NCBI RefSeq assembly: GCF_000299875.1
Contig: NZ_AMRK01000005.1
Span: 186,001-250,000 of the forward strand
Length of the DNA stretch: 64,000 nt
Source: Celeribacter baekdonensis B30
GTDB lineage: Bacteria > Pseudomonadota > Alphaproteobacteria > Rhodobacterales > Rhodobacteraceae
Reading direction: 5' to 3'
The translations under genes and the position numbers were made by a program. The notes beneath the pieces were generated by a model that saw only the letters and a program-made list of their open reading frames with translations, had not been told where the DNA came from and did no database searches. Shown piece after piece: positions 42,993-51,470 of the stretch. The first letter of the stretch is position 1. Each line of letters opens with the position of its first letter.

Positions 42993-43319
42993 TTAGTCTT
43001 GCGGCAGTTCCTGCGCTAAAAACCGTTCCAACCCATCAAGGTCCAGTTCGACGAACTGCCCAAACCCCTGCATCCATACAGAGGAGGCGCGGATCGCGCT
43101 CGGGTCGAGTTTGCACCATTTCACCCGACCGCGCTTTTCTTGCACGATCAATCCGGCGCGGGTGAGGATGCCAAGATGTTTGGAAATCGCCGCCAGTGAC
43201 ATCTCGAACGGTTCGGCCACATCGGTCACCGCCATGTCGTCCTCAAGCAACATCTCAAGGATCGCCCGACGGGTCGGATCAGACAGGGCGGCGAATATGA
43301 GATCAAGATCATGCGACAT
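42993..43319 (-). CDS. ArsR family transcriptional regulator
   Basis: A 108-residue winged helix repressor. It begins MSHDLDLIFAALSDPTRRAI and has the recognition helix region PFEMSLAAISKHLGILTRAG with the wing LIVQEKRGRVKWCKLDP. There is only one cysteine, and no ArsR-type metal pair is visible, so it belongs to the metal-free subgroup often paired with transporters or SRPBCC proteins. It is transcribed leftwards from ATG 43319. Confidence 0.88.
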   Translation of the reverse strand: MSHDLDLIFAALSDPTRRAILEMLLEDDMAVTDVAEPFEMSLAAISKHLGILTRAGLIVQEKRGRVKWCKLDPSAIRASSVWMQGFGQFVELDLDGLERFLAQELPQD

Positions 43320-43550
43320 ATCAAATCCGTTAGGGCCACACGATGCTTTGGTCAACCATTTGGTTGAATAACGAAAACGCGAGCGGCGAGCGCTAACAGC
43401 GGCAAAGGCATGTTGGGTGCTGCCTTTATTGCGATTGAAATACTCAATTAAAACATATGGTTAAGCCATTTTAAAATGGGGTATTCCCGTGTTGACTCTG
43501 AATGCCCTCCCGCATAGCTTGCCGCCAAGCAACCAAAGGGGCTTTTTGCC

Positions 43551-43907
43551 ATGACCGACCCGCATGATCCCGAGCGCCTGCGCGCTTTGGAAGATCGGAT
43601 CGAAAAGGCAAAAGGGGCGCTGACGCCCAAAGCCTCCCGCGGTGAAGAACACTTTTCTCAGGCCAATATGGCCTGGCGGATGGTGGTGGAATTGGTGGCT
43701 GGTCTCTTGATCGGCTTTGGTATGGGGTGGGGCTTGGATAAGCTCTTGGGCACAACGCCCTTGTTCCTCGTACTGTTCATAGGCTTCGGTCTTGCTGCGG
43801 GCGTCAAAACGATGATGCGAACCGCCAAGGAAATCGAAGCTGGGCAGGTGGCAGATGCCGCCAAGAATGATAACGCGGGTGACCCCGCACGTGATGAGAG
43901 GGATTGA
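43551..43907 (+). CDS. atpI: ATP synthase protein I (AtpI)
   Basis: A 118-residue assembly factor for the c-ring. A charged N-terminal helix ([20 protein letters not shown]) is followed by two membrane segments, [20 protein letters not shown] and [16 protein letters not shown], typical of AtpI. It is the first gene of the F0 operon; its stop is 2 bases before the atpB GTG start. The 231 bases upstream, to the ArsR gene, must hold the promoter; no clear elements are seen. Confidence 0.9.
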   Translation: MTDPHDPERLRALEDRIEKAKGALTPKASRGEEHFSQANMAWRMVVELVAGLLIGFGMGWGLDKLLGTTPLFLVLFIGFGLAAGVKTMMRTAKEIEAGQVADAAKNDNAGDPARDERD

Positions 43908-43909
43908 AC

Positions 43910-44665
43910 GTGGCAACTGAAGCGCATGGTTCCGAGAGCAGCTTGGCCTTCCACCCGATGGATCAGTTCAAGCCGGTGTCTCTGTTTGGCGACGGCACGA
44001 TCCATTGGTACACCGTGACCAACGTCACGCTTTGGATGGCGATCACCGTTCTGGCGATCGTGCTCCTTTTGGTCGTCGGCTCCCGTGGCCGCGCCATGGT
44101 GCCCTCCAAAGGTCAGTCCATTGCCGAGCTGATGTACGGTTTCGTCTATAAGATGGTAGAAGATGTCGCTGGCAAAGACGCCATCCGCTACTTCCCGTAT
44201 ATCATGACGCTGTTCTCGTTCATCGTCTTCGCCAACATACTTGGCCTTCTGCCGCTGTCCTTCACCACCACGTCCCACATTGCTGTGACCGGTGTTCTCG
44301 CCCTCTTGGTGTTCTCTTTCGTCACCATTCTGGGGTTTGTGAAAAACGGCTCCAAATTCCTCGCGTTGTTCTGGATTTCCTCCGCGCCGCTCGCTGTGCG
44401 CCCGCTTCTTGCGGTGATCGAGCTGATCTCCTACTTCGTGCGCCCTGTCAGCCACTCCATTCGTTTGGCTGGTAACATGATGGCCGGCCACGCCGTGATC
44501 AAAGTGTTTGCGGGCTTTGCCGCCATCGCCGCTATCTCGCCGGTTTCGATCCTTGCGATCACCGCGATGTACGGTCTCGAAATTCTCGTGGCCTTCATTC
44601 AGGCCTACGTGTTCACCATTCTGACCTGTGTCTATCTCAAAGACGCACTGCACCCGGTTCACTAA
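43910..44665 (+). CDS. atpB: ATP synthase F0 subunit a
   Basis: A 251-residue proton-channel subunit. The essential arginine is in [20 protein letters not shown], and LILLGFVKN-like and [20 protein letters not shown] segments complete the five or so membrane helices. The start is GTG 43910 with GAGAGG upstream; a TTG six bases earlier is less likely. It works with the c-ring encoded next. Confidence 0.96.
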   Translation: MATEAHGSESSLAFHPMDQFKPVSLFGDGTIHWYTVTNVTLWMAITVLAIVLLLVVGSRGRAMVPSKGQSIAELMYGFVYKMVEDVAGKDAIRYFPYIMTLFSFIVFANILGLLPLSFTTTSHIAVTGVLALLVFSFVTILGFVKNGSKFLALFWISSAPLAVRPLLAVIELISYFVRPVSHSIRLAGNMMAGHAVIKVFAGFAAIAAISPVSILAITAMYGLEILVAFIQAYVFTILTCVYLKDALHPVH

Positions 44666-44723
44666 GTCCGGTCAGGTTTAGAACTCACTTTTTCAGCCAA
44701 TTCCAACGTAAGGAGATACCCCC

Positions 44724-44960
44724 ATGGAAGGCAATATCGCAGAACTCGGCAAATACATCGGTGTAGGCCTCACAGCAATCGGCATGGGTGGCGCAGCCAT
44801 CGGTGTGGGTAACGTGGCTGGCAACTACCTGTCCGGCGCTCTTCGTAACCCGTCCGCAGCTGCATCGCAAACTGCGACCCTCTTCATCGGCATGGCCTTT
44901 GCAGAAGCTCTGGGGATCTTCTCGTTCCTCGTCGCTCTTCTGCTGATGTTCGCCGTCTGA
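44724..44960 (+). CDS. atpE: ATP synthase F0 subunit c
   Basis: A 78-residue hairpin of two membrane helices forming the rotor ring. The first helix has the glycine-rich [20 protein letters not shown] and the polar loop is ALRNPSAA. The proton-carrying glutamate is E61 in [13 protein letters not shown]. It has a strong AAGGAGA ribosome site, as expected for a subunit needed in about ten copies. A stable hairpin follows the gene. Confidence 0.97.
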   Translation: MEGNIAELGKYIGVGLTAIGMGGAAIGVGNVAGNYLSGALRNPSAAASQTATLFIGMAFAEALGIFSFLVALLLMFAV

Positions 44961-44982
44961 TCGAACACTCTATCCTTACGGC

Positions 44983-45010
44983 AGGGTGGGTCGGTTTTCC
45001 GATCCACCCT
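44983..45010 (+). other. Intercistronic stem-loop after atpE
   Basis: AGGGTGGGTCGG (44983-44994) pairs with CCGATCCACCCT (44999-45010), 12 bp with one G-U pair and a T4 loop. No T-run follows, so it is not a terminator. It probably protects the atpE message so that more subunit c is made. Confidence 0.7.
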
Positions 45011-45074
45011 CGCGTAAACTAGGGGTCTCTCCGGCATAGGTTTCGGAGAATTAGGTCAGAGCCAGGAGGATAAG

Positions 45075-45605
45075 ATGGCAACAGAGACGCACGGGGCAGA
45101 GTTGGCGACCGCTGAGGCAGGCATGCCGCAGCTCGACTTCGCGACATTCCCCAACCAAATTTTCTGGCTTCTGGTCACGCTTGTCGTGATCTATTTCGTG
45201 CTCTCGAAAATCGCCCTGCCGCGCATCTCTACGGTGCTTGCGGAACGGTCCGGCACGATCATGAATGATATTTCTGCCGCTGAAGAGCTCAAGCTCAAGG
45301 CCAAAGAGGCAGAAGCAGCCTATAACGCGGCTCTCGCTGAGGCGAAGTCTGAAGCGCAACGGATCTCCAACGAGACCCGCGCTGCGATTCAGGCCGATCT
45401 CGACACAGCGCTTGCCAAAGCCGATGCACAGATTGCGGCCAAAGCGGCCGAATCTGAGAAAGCCATCACCGAAATCCGCGATGGTGCGATGGACAGTGTC
45501 AAAGCTGTGGCCAAAGACACCGCCAAAGAAATCGTCGCCGCTCTCGGTACAACTGCGGATGCACGCACCATCACCGCCGCGGTCACCGCGCGTATGAAAG
45601 GGTAA
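45075..45605 (+). CDS. atpF': ATP synthase F0 subunit b'
   Basis: A 176-residue stator subunit. One N-terminal membrane segment ([20 protein letters not shown], from about residue 30) leads into a long alanine/glutamate-rich coiled coil ([20 protein letters not shown]). It pairs with subunit b, encoded 4 bases later. The b and b' pair replaces the b homodimer in photosynthetic bacteria and many alphaproteobacteria. Confidence 0.94.
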   Translation: MATETHGAELATAEAGMPQLDFATFPNQIFWLLVTLVVIYFVLSKIALPRISTVLAERSGTIMNDISAAEELKLKAKEAEAAYNAALAEAKSEAQRISNETRAAIQADLDTALAKADAQIAAKAAESEKAITEIRDGAMDSVKAVAKDTAKEIVAALGTTADARTITAAVTARMKG

Positions 45606-45609
45606 GGAT

Positions 45610-46182
45610 ATGAAAAAACTTTCTCTTCTCATCGCATTGGTTACTGCAACCCCGGCCTTGGCCGCATCCCAAAACCCGTTTTCGGGCGATTTCTGGACGC
45701 TGACCAACACCAACCTGATCGTCCTTTTGGGCTTTTTGGTGTTTGTTGGCATTCTGATCTGGAAAAAGGTTCCGGCTCTGTTGGGCAAAATGCTTGACGA
45801 CCGTGCGGCTGGCATCAAATCCGATCTGGACGAAGCCCGTGCCCTGCGTGACGAAGCGCAGTCGATCTTGGCCTCTTACGAGCGCAAACAGCGCGAAGTG
45901 CAAGACCAAGCCGACGCTATTGTCGCTCAGGCCAAAAAAGACGCGGAATTGGCTGCCGAGAAAGCGAAAGAGGACATCAAGACCTCGATCCAACGTCGTC
46001 TCGCCGCGGCTGAAGACCAGATTGCGGCAGCCGAAGCTGCGGCCATCCGTGACGTGCGCAACGCAGCCATCACCGTCGCCATTGGCGCGGCCTCTGACAT
46101 CATCACCAAACAGATGACGGCAGCAGATGCCAATACGTTGATCGAAACCTCGATCACCGAAGTCGGTGAAAAACTGCACTGA
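45610..46182 (+). CDS. atpF: ATP synthase F0 subunit b
   Basis: A 190-residue stator subunit. The first 20 residues, KKLSLLIALVTATPALAASQ, look like a signal peptide, and a membrane anchor follows (NLIVLLGFLVFVGILIWKKV). The rest is a charged helix (DEARALRDEAQSILASYERK). It is the last gene of the F0 operon, which ends at a strong terminator 35 bases on. The F1 genes are not in this window. Confidence 0.94.
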   Translation: MKKLSLLIALVTATPALAASQNPFSGDFWTLTNTNLIVLLGFLVFVGILIWKKVPALLGKMLDDRAAGIKSDLDEARALRDEAQSILASYERKQREVQDQADAIVAQAKKDAELAAEKAKEDIKTSIQRRLAAAEDQIAAAEAAAIRDVRNAAITVAIGAASDIITKQMTAADANTLIETSITEVGEKLH

Positions 46183-46215
46183 TCTTTCCCTGACCTGACC
46201 CGTCAAACCCCGATC

Positions 46216-46249
46216 AAAAAACCCCCGCTTTGGCGGGGGTTTTGTTTTG
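46216..46249. terminator. Terminator after atpF
   Basis: AAAACCCCCGC with GCGGGGGTTTT (46218-46228 and 46233-46243) around a TTTG loop, T-rich on both sides, so it can end both the F0 operon and the convergent GntR-type gene. Confidence 0.93.
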
Positions 46250-46268
46250 AGTATTTGGCTGCAATGAA
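46249..46268. repeat. Terminator-adjacent element, copy 1
   Basis: GAGTATTTGGCTGCAATGAA lies directly after the atpF terminator and 5 bases from the stop of the convergent GntR gene. A near-identical element (one inserted base, one substitution) is found in the same setting at 51448-51468. Confidence 0.6.
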
Positions 46269-46273
46269 AGGGG

Positions 46274-47044
46274 TCAGCCCCGCGACTGTTCATGCTCAAA
46301 CCTGAGCCGGGCAATGTCTTCGTTGCGCTCGAATTTCTGCTGATCGCTGAGCGCCGTTTCGACATAATCCAGATGCCGGATCACTGCCGCGCGGGCGGCG
46401 TCCGGGTCGCGCGCTTGCAACGCGTCATTGATGGCGCGGTGTTGATCCAACAGAAGGGCGCGGTTGGTGCGTTGTTTGAAGATCACCGAGCGGTTGTAAA
46501 ACACACCCTCACGCAGCAGATCAAACATTGACCGCATCATATGCAGCATGATGACATTGTGGCTGGCCTCAATGATCGAGAGGTGAAACTCCGCATCAAG
46601 CCGTGCTTCGTCCGTTGGATTGCGCTTAGGATGCGCCGCTTCCATTTTTTTAAAGATCGCGTTGATGACGTTTAAATCGGTGTCGGAGGCAAAGCGGGTG
46701 GCACGTTCGGCGGCCAGGCCCTCCATGTCACGACGAAACGCGATGTAGTCAAACACCGCCTCGTCATGGCTGCCAAAGAGTTTGACCAAGGCGGGGGAGA
46801 AGGCCGACCCCAAGACATCCGCGACAAACACGCCTGCGCCGGCTTTTGTGGTCAAAAGCCCCTTGGACGAGAGCTCTGCGAGGGCTTCGCGCACCGAGGG
46901 CCGCGATACGCCCAGACGCTCCGCCAAATCGCGTTCCGAGGGCAGGCGTTCGCCGGGTCGCAAAATGCCACGCAGGATCAACAATTCGATTTGCTTCATC
47001 ACCGAATGCGACAGTTTTTCGGCGTTGATTTTTTGAAATGGCAT
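46274..47044 (-). CDS. GntR/FadR family transcriptional regulator
   Basis: A 256-residue regulator of the FadR/PdhR/LldR group. The winged helix is in LRPGERLPSERDLAERLGVS followed by RPSVREALAELSSKGLLTT. The C-terminal FCD domain has the metal-binding histidines in DAEFHLSIIEASHNVIM and HRAINDALQARDPDAARAAV. ATG 47044 has a GGAGG site; starts further upstream have none. By family it responds to an organic acid such as lactate, pyruvate or glycolate; the target genes are not adjacent. Confidence 0.88.
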   Translation of the reverse strand: MPFQKINAEKLSHSVMKQIELLILRGILRPGERLPSERDLAERLGVSRPSVREALAELSSKGLLTTKAGAGVFVADVLGSAFSPALVKLFGSHDEAVFDYIAFRRDMEGLAAERATRFASDTDLNVINAIFKKMEAAHPKRNPTDEARLDAEFHLSIIEASHNVIMLHMMRSMFDLLREGVFYNRSVIFKQRTNRALLLDQHRAINDALQARDPDAARAAVIRHLDYVETALSDQQKFERNEDIARLRFEHEQSRG

Positions 47045-47122
47045 GGGCCCCTCCATAAGAGTGATCAAATCATATGACCAGACGCGCAGAGGTGCCACGA
47101 AAACACGCATCTGTTGGCCGTG

Positions 47123-47150
47123 AAAAAGGCCGGGACTGAGCCCGGCCTTT
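47123..47150 (-). terminator. Terminator after the OmpA-family gene
   Basis: AAAGGCCGGG (47125-47134) and CCCGGCCTTT (47141-47150) form a 10-bp stem with T-rich flank on the minus strand, 24 bases past the lipoprotein stop. Confidence 0.88.
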
Positions 47151-47173
47151 CAAATCGTCCCCTTTTGGCGAGG

Positions 47174-47821
47174 TCAGGTCATCGGCGTGATGACGATTTC
47201 GACGCGGCGGTTTTGCGCGCGGCCTTCTGGGGTCAGGTTGGTGGTCACAGGCGCATCTTCGCCGCGGCCATAGGCCTGAACCCGGCCCGGAGCCACGCCA
47301 TTGGCGGTCAGGATCGTTGCCACAGCAGAGGCGCGGCGGGTCGACAAGGCTTGGTTGTAGGTTGCAGAGCCGGTGTTGTCCGTGTGACCGATCACCTGAA
47401 CCGTGGTGTTCGGATAATCCTGAAGGTTATAGGCCAGTTTGCTCAGGTCGCTTTGCAGCGAGGGCATCACAACGGAGCTATCGGTGGCAAACAGAATGTC
47501 CTGTGGCATGGTGACAATCAACTGCGAGCCGGTGTTGACGATTTTCACGTCATCATTGCCGAGATCCTGACGCAAATCTGCGGCTTGTTTGTCCAATTGC
47601 TGACCGATGGCGCCACCAATGGCCCCACCAATCACCGCACCGACGGCGGCTTTTGCCAATTTGTCGTCATTGGAGCTTGCGCCTAAAATGCCGCCAAGGG
47701 TCGCGCCGATAACGGCACCTTGGGTGGTTTTCTGATTGGAATCAGCGCTATAGGTGTCCATGCACGCCGTCAGGCCAAAACTGGCGATCAGCGGGATGGC
47801 AACGAAAAGAGGGGATTTCAT
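47174..47821 (-). CDS. OmpA-family outer membrane lipoprotein with glycine zipper
   Basis: A 215-residue lipoprotein. The signal peptide ends in the lipobox LTAC with the acylated cysteine at residue 20. A glycine-zipper segment follows (GAVIGATLGGILGASSND and GAVIGGAIGGAIGQQLDKQ), and then a C-terminal OmpA peptidoglycan-binding domain with TVQVIGHTDNTGSATYNQAL and GRAQNRRVEIVI. It should tether the outer membrane to peptidoglycan. The gene is single, with its own terminator. Confidence 0.93.
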   Translation of the reverse strand: MKSPLFVAIPLIASFGLTACMDTYSADSNQKTTQGAVIGATLGGILGASSNDDKLAKAAVGAVIGGAIGGAIGQQLDKQAADLRQDLGNDDVKIVNTGSQLIVTMPQDILFATDSSVVMPSLQSDLSKLAYNLQDYPNTTVQVIGHTDNTGSATYNQALSTRRASAVATILTANGVAPGRVQAYGRGEDAPVTTNLTPEGRAQNRRVEIVITPMT

Positions 47822-47858
47822 ATCGTATCCTCGTGTTAAAACTGCTCTGGCGCTGGTT

Positions 47859-48794
47859 TTACCGCTCTATTGCGCCAGAAACACGGTGGATTTTCGCGGA
47901 GCACGCAAGTGCGGCGGGTTTCTGCTCAGTCGGGACGTGGGATTGACTGTCGGCTTGCAGGCTTTCATAGGCCAAAAGCGCGCGTTTGACAGGTAGACCC
48001 CAGTGATAGCCGCCCAAAGCGCCGGTTTTGCGCAAAACGCGGTGGCAGGGGATCAACCAGCTCACCGGGTTGCGCCCGACGGCGGTGCCGACCGCGCGCA
48101 CGGCTTTGGGCGCACCAATGGCCGCAGCGATGTCGGAATAGGTGGTGACCTGACCCGAAGGGATCGACAAAAGCGCCTCCCAGACTTTGATCTGAAACGG
48201 CGCACCGATGAGGTGCAGTTTCAGATCGCCGCCGCCGATGGCTGCGGTGATGTAGGGGCGCACGGCTTCGGTGTCATCAATGTAGGTGGCGGCGGGCCAA
48301 CGCCCGGAGAGGTCGGCAAAGGCCGCCTCTCGCGTGGTCTCAGAGATAAAGGCGAGGGCGCAGAGGCCGCGCTCGGTGGACATGGCCAAGGCGTCGCCAA
48401 AGGGCGTGGCGAACCAGCCGTATGCGAGTGTCAGCCCCGCACCTTTGCGGGCAAAATCCCCCGGCGTCATCGCATCCCAGCGCATAAAGAGATCGTGCAG
48501 GCGGCCCGTGCTGGACAGCCCGGCACCATCGGCGACCTCAACCATTGTATGATTTTGTGCAATCATCGCCTTGGCATGGCCCAAGGTGAGATATTGCTGA
48601 AACCGTTTTGGCGACACTCCGGCCCATTGCGAAAAGATTTTTTGCGCGTGATGCGGGCTCATGCCCAGAGCCTGTGCCAGTGCGTCAAGCGGCAAGGGTA
48701 GGGGGGCCTGATCCAACAGGTCGATGGCGCGACGGATCACGTTGAAATGGTATTGGTCTTCGAGGGGCTTGTCTTCATAGGTCACGGGCGGCAT
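47859..48794 (-). CDS. Ada-like protein: AraC-type HTH plus O6-methylguanine-DNA methyltransferase
   Basis: A 311-residue two-domain repair protein. Residues 15-115 are an AraC-type DNA-binding domain (LAQALGMSPHHAQKIFSQWA) and residues 195-285 the alkyltransferase, with VWEALLSIPSGQVTTYSDIA and the active-site NPVSWLIPCHRVLRKTGALG. The N-terminal zinc/methylphosphotriester domain of full Ada is missing. It removes alkyl groups from O6-guanine by self-methylation. A 25-residue tail after the catalytic domain has no clear role. Confidence 0.93.
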   Translation of the reverse strand: MPPVTYEDKPLEDQYHFNVIRRAIDLLDQAPLPLPLDALAQALGMSPHHAQKIFSQWAGVSPKRFQQYLTLGHAKAMIAQNHTMVEVADGAGLSSTGRLHDLFMRWDAMTPGDFARKGAGLTLAYGWFATPFGDALAMSTERGLCALAFISETTREAAFADLSGRWPAATYIDDTEAVRPYITAAIGGGDLKLHLIGAPFQIKVWEALLSIPSGQVTTYSDIAAAIGAPKAVRAVGTAVGRNPVSWLIPCHRVLRKTGALGGYHWGLPVKRALLAYESLQADSQSHVPTEQKPAALACSAKIHRVSGAIER

Positions 48795-48882
48795 CCAAGA
48801 TCAGAGGGTAACGGTCAAACCTTAGCGCCTTAGCGCGTCTCTGCCGACCCGAAACTTGGTGAAACGCCGATGATCCGGGGGC

Positions 48883-49590
48883 CTAGGCGGCTATGCGACG
48901 TGCTGCGATGGCAGAACGCAGTTGCAACGCGAGAGCTTCGCCTCGTTTGAGCATCATGCGCGCTGTTTCGGTGTTCCGGTGGTTTGGTTCGAGTTTTGTG
49001 AGGAGGCTCATTACGGTTTCAGACGGAAGCATGGATAGGGTTCGTTCATCCGCAAACAGGCTTTCGATCCAAACGCCTTCGGCCAAAAGCACCTCATGCT
49101 CCTTCATGAGAAGATGGCAATAGGCATATTCCGGATGGGGAATCGCATAGGCGGCCTCCGCTTCGGTGGCGATGTCGGAAACGGGAACAAACACTTCGGC
49201 TTCGGCAAAATAAAGTTCAATTTGCGGTGCGCTCAGGAGAATATGATGATCCGGCGACAGGATCAGATCGCGTTCCGGGGCGTGTTCGCCCAGAGCGCCC
49301 GCGAAAATGCGCAGAGGCTTGATGACATGGGCCTCATCCAACGCACTTCTCCCGACCCAAAGGAGCGGTTGATAGCCGTGATCGCGTGTCAACAACAGAT
49401 CGCCGGGGCGTAGCCATTCGACGGGTTGCGGACCTTCGCTGGTTTCAATCATCACGCCGGGGCCAAATCCCGAAAGAGATTTGGGACCGCTCCGTGTTTC
49501 GTGATCTGGCATCGGGGACTCATCGGACAAAAGCTCCGCCCCCGTCATCCCCATTCCCGCAAAAGGGCTCATATCCGCGAAAGCGTTCAT
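48883..49590 (-). CDS. Hint (Hedgehog/intein-type) domain protein lacking the usual nucleophile
   Basis: A 235-residue protein with a Hint_2-type domain at residues 41-180: GFGPGVMIETSEGPQPVEWL, then RPGDLLLTRDHGYQPLLWVG and the LSPDHHILLS histidine motif. In active Hint domains the first residue is Cys or Ser, in a form such as CFTPGT; here it is glycine (G41). Self-cleavage is therefore unlikely. The C-terminus is helical. These proteins are common in Rhodobacterales, often fused to secreted calcium-binding proteins; this one has no signal peptide and no partner. The role is unknown. Confidence 0.8.
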   Translation of the reverse strand: MNAFADMSPFAGMGMTGAELLSDESPMPDHETRSGPKSLSGFGPGVMIETSEGPQPVEWLRPGDLLLTRDHGYQPLLWVGRSALDEAHVIKPLRIFAGALGEHAPERDLILSPDHHILLSAPQIELYFAEAEVFVPVSDIATEAEAAYAIPHPEYAYCHLLMKEHEVLLAEGVWIESLFADERTLSMLPSETVMSLLTKLEPNHRNTETARMMLKRGEALALQLRSAIAARRIAA

Positions 49591-49761
49591 ATGTGTGATC
49601 CTGAAACAGCCAAGTTAGGGCGAGTTTTTCAGTAAACCCTGAAGACCGGATTAATCGCCCCCGTTCAAAGGCTCTAAATTGTGCGTATTTTCATCTGATT
49701 TTAGGAAAATTGCACGCATGTCACCTACGGCTTGCTCCGCGCGGCGCGACAAGGCATTAGA

Positions 49762-50412
49762 ATGCCCATGAAACAGCTTGAGTATCACACGATCAAAGAG
49801 ATCTTCACCCGGTTCCAAACCGCCGAGGCCGAGCCGAAAGGCGAGCTTGATCACGTCAACGCCTATACATTGGTGGTGGCCGTGGCGCTTTCGGCGCAGG
49901 CGACCGATAAAGGTGTCAACAAGGCCACAAATGCCCTGTTCAAAATCGCCGACACGCCGCAAAAGATGCTCGATTTGGGCGAAGAGGGATTGATTGAACA
50001 TATCAAAACCATCGGCCTCTATCGCAATAAGGCCAAGAATGTCATCAAGCTGAGCCAAATTTTGGTGGATGACTATGACGGTGAGGTGCCCTCGTCGCGC
50101 GCCGCTCTTGAAAGCCTGCCGGGGGTGGGCCGCAAAACCGCCAATGTGGTGTTGAACATGTGGTGGCATGTGCCAACCCAAGCCGTCGACACCCATATTT
50201 TTCGGTTCGGCAATCGTTCGGGCGTGGCCGTGGGCAAGGATGTCGTCGCGGTCGAACGCGCGATCGAGGACCACATCCCCGCCGAATTCCAACAGCACGC
50301 GCATCACTGGATGATCCTGCACGGACGCTACACCTGCAAAGCGCGTAAACCTTTGTGCAGCACATGTTTGATACGAGACCTCTGCGCCTTCGAGGAGAAA
50401 AATTTTGACTAA
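49762..50412 (+). CDS. nth: Endonuclease III (DNA glycosylase/AP lyase)
   Basis: A 216-residue base-excision repair enzyme for oxidised pyrimidines. The helix-hairpin-helix with catalytic lysine is LPGVGRKTANVVLNMWWHVP, the catalytic aspartate is in VDTHIFRFGNRSG, and the C-terminal [4Fe-4S] cluster has the C-x6-C-x2-C-x5-C spacing in CKARKPLCSTCLIRDLC. ATG 49762 follows AAGG; ATG 49768 is equally possible. Its end overlaps the next gene by 8 bases. Confidence 0.96.
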   Translation: MPMKQLEYHTIKEIFTRFQTAEAEPKGELDHVNAYTLVVAVALSAQATDKGVNKATNALFKIADTPQKMLDLGEEGLIEHIKTIGLYRNKAKNVIKLSQILVDDYDGEVPSSRAALESLPGVGRKTANVVLNMWWHVPTQAVDTHIFRFGNRSGVAVGKDVVAVERAIEDHIPAEFQQHAHHWMILHGRYTCKARKPLCSTCLIRDLCAFEEKNFD

Positions 50413-51391
50413 AACCTATCAGGTTGTCGGTATCGGCAACGCCATCGTCGATGTGATCAGCCAGGCCGATGACAGTTTCCTCGACCTTATGGGGATCGAC
50501 AAAGGCATCATGCAGCTTGTCGAACGCGAGCGCGGCGAAATGCTTTATGGCGCGATGGAAAACCGGGTTCAAACGCCGGGGGGGTCCGTCGCCAACACTC
50601 TGGCGGGGCTGGGTATGCTGGGGCTGAAAACCGGCTTTATCGGGCGGGTGCATGACGACGCTTTGGGACGGTTTTATGCCGCCGAGATGGTGGCCGATGG
50701 CACAGCCTTTGTGAATGCGCCGGTGCCGGGTGGTGAATTGCCGACCTCACGGTCGATGATTTTCGTCTCCCCGGATGGCGAGCGGTCGATGAACACCTAT
50801 TTGGGGATTTCTTCGGAAATTTCCGAGGCTGATGTGACCGAGACCGCAGCGGGCGACACGGATATTATGTTCCTTGAGGGCTATCTTTACGACAAACCCA
50901 AGGGAAAACACGCCTTTGACCAGGCCGCGAAACTGACCAAAGCGGCGGGCGGCAAGGTTGGGATTTCTCTGTCCGATCCGTTCTGTGTGGACCGTCACCG
51001 TGATGATTTTCGGACCTTTGTCAAAGAGATGGATTTCGTCATCGGCAACGAACATGAATGGGAAAGTCTCTATCAGGCTGACCTGTCGACGGCCTTGGAA
51101 TTGGCAGCCTTCGAATGTGGCCTCGTGGTCTGTTCGCGTGGTGGCTCTGACGTGGTGTTGGTGCGCGGCGATGAAGAGGCTGTGGTGCCGGTCAAACGCG
51201 TGCAACCGGTGGATACCACTGGGGCGGGCGATCAATTCGCGGCGGGCTTCCTTTATGGCTACGCCACCGGGCAAAGCCTTGCGACCTGTGGCCGGATGGG
51301 CTGTGTGGCCGCCGCCGAGGTGATTTCCCACATCGGCCCGCGCCCTGAGGCGGACCTCAAGGTCTTGTTCCAAAAAGAAGGGCTGATCTAA
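50405..51391 (+). CDS. PfkB-family carbohydrate/adenosine kinase
   Basis: A 328-residue ribokinase-fold kinase. The N-terminal GIGNAIVDVISQADDSFLDL, the substrate loop TPGGSVANTLAGLGMLGLKT and the C-terminal ATP/anion-hole motif VQPVDTTGAGDQFAAGFLYG (catalytic aspartate in GAGD) are clear. The sequence resembles adenosine kinases of alphaproteobacteria. The start is TTG 50405, decided by a strong GAGGAGA site seven bases upstream inside the nth gene. It is probably cotranscribed with nth and ends at a strong terminator. Confidence 0.92.
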   Translation: MTKTYQVVGIGNAIVDVISQADDSFLDLMGIDKGIMQLVERERGEMLYGAMENRVQTPGGSVANTLAGLGMLGLKTGFIGRVHDDALGRFYAAEMVADGTAFVNAPVPGGELPTSRSMIFVSPDGERSMNTYLGISSEISEADVTETAAGDTDIMFLEGYLYDKPKGKHAFDQAAKLTKAAGGKVGISLSDPFCVDRHRDDFRTFVKEMDFVIGNEHEWESLYQADLSTALELAAFECGLVVCSRGGSDVVLVRGDEEAVVPVKRVQPVDTTGAGDQFAAGFLYGYATGQSLATCGRMGCVAAAEVISHIGPRPEADLKVLFQKEGLI

Positions 51392-51407
51392 AGCCTGACT
51401 TCGGATC

Positions 51408-51445
51408 AAAAACGGCGCGCAGGAGGCCCCTCGCGCGCCGTTTTT
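51408..51445. terminator. Terminator between the kinase gene and polA
   Basis: AAAAACGGCGCGC (51408-51420) pairs with GCGCGCCGTTTTT (51433-51445) around a 12-base loop. T-runs on both strands let it serve the kinase gene and the convergent polA. Confidence 0.93.
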
Positions 51446-51447
51446 AT

Positions 51448-51468
51448 GAGTATTTGGACTACAATGAA
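51448..51468. repeat. Terminator-adjacent element, copy 2
   Basis: The 21-base element starts GAGTATTTGG and ends ACAATGAA. It repeats the element at 46249-46268 with one inserted base and one substitution, and sits 2 bases from the polA stop. Confidence 0.6.
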
Positions 51469-51470
51469 GA

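Noticed and set aside
42993-43319. Considered as an arsenic-sensing ArsR with an ars operon
   Set aside because: Only one cysteine is present and no arsenate reductase or arsenite pump gene is adjacent.
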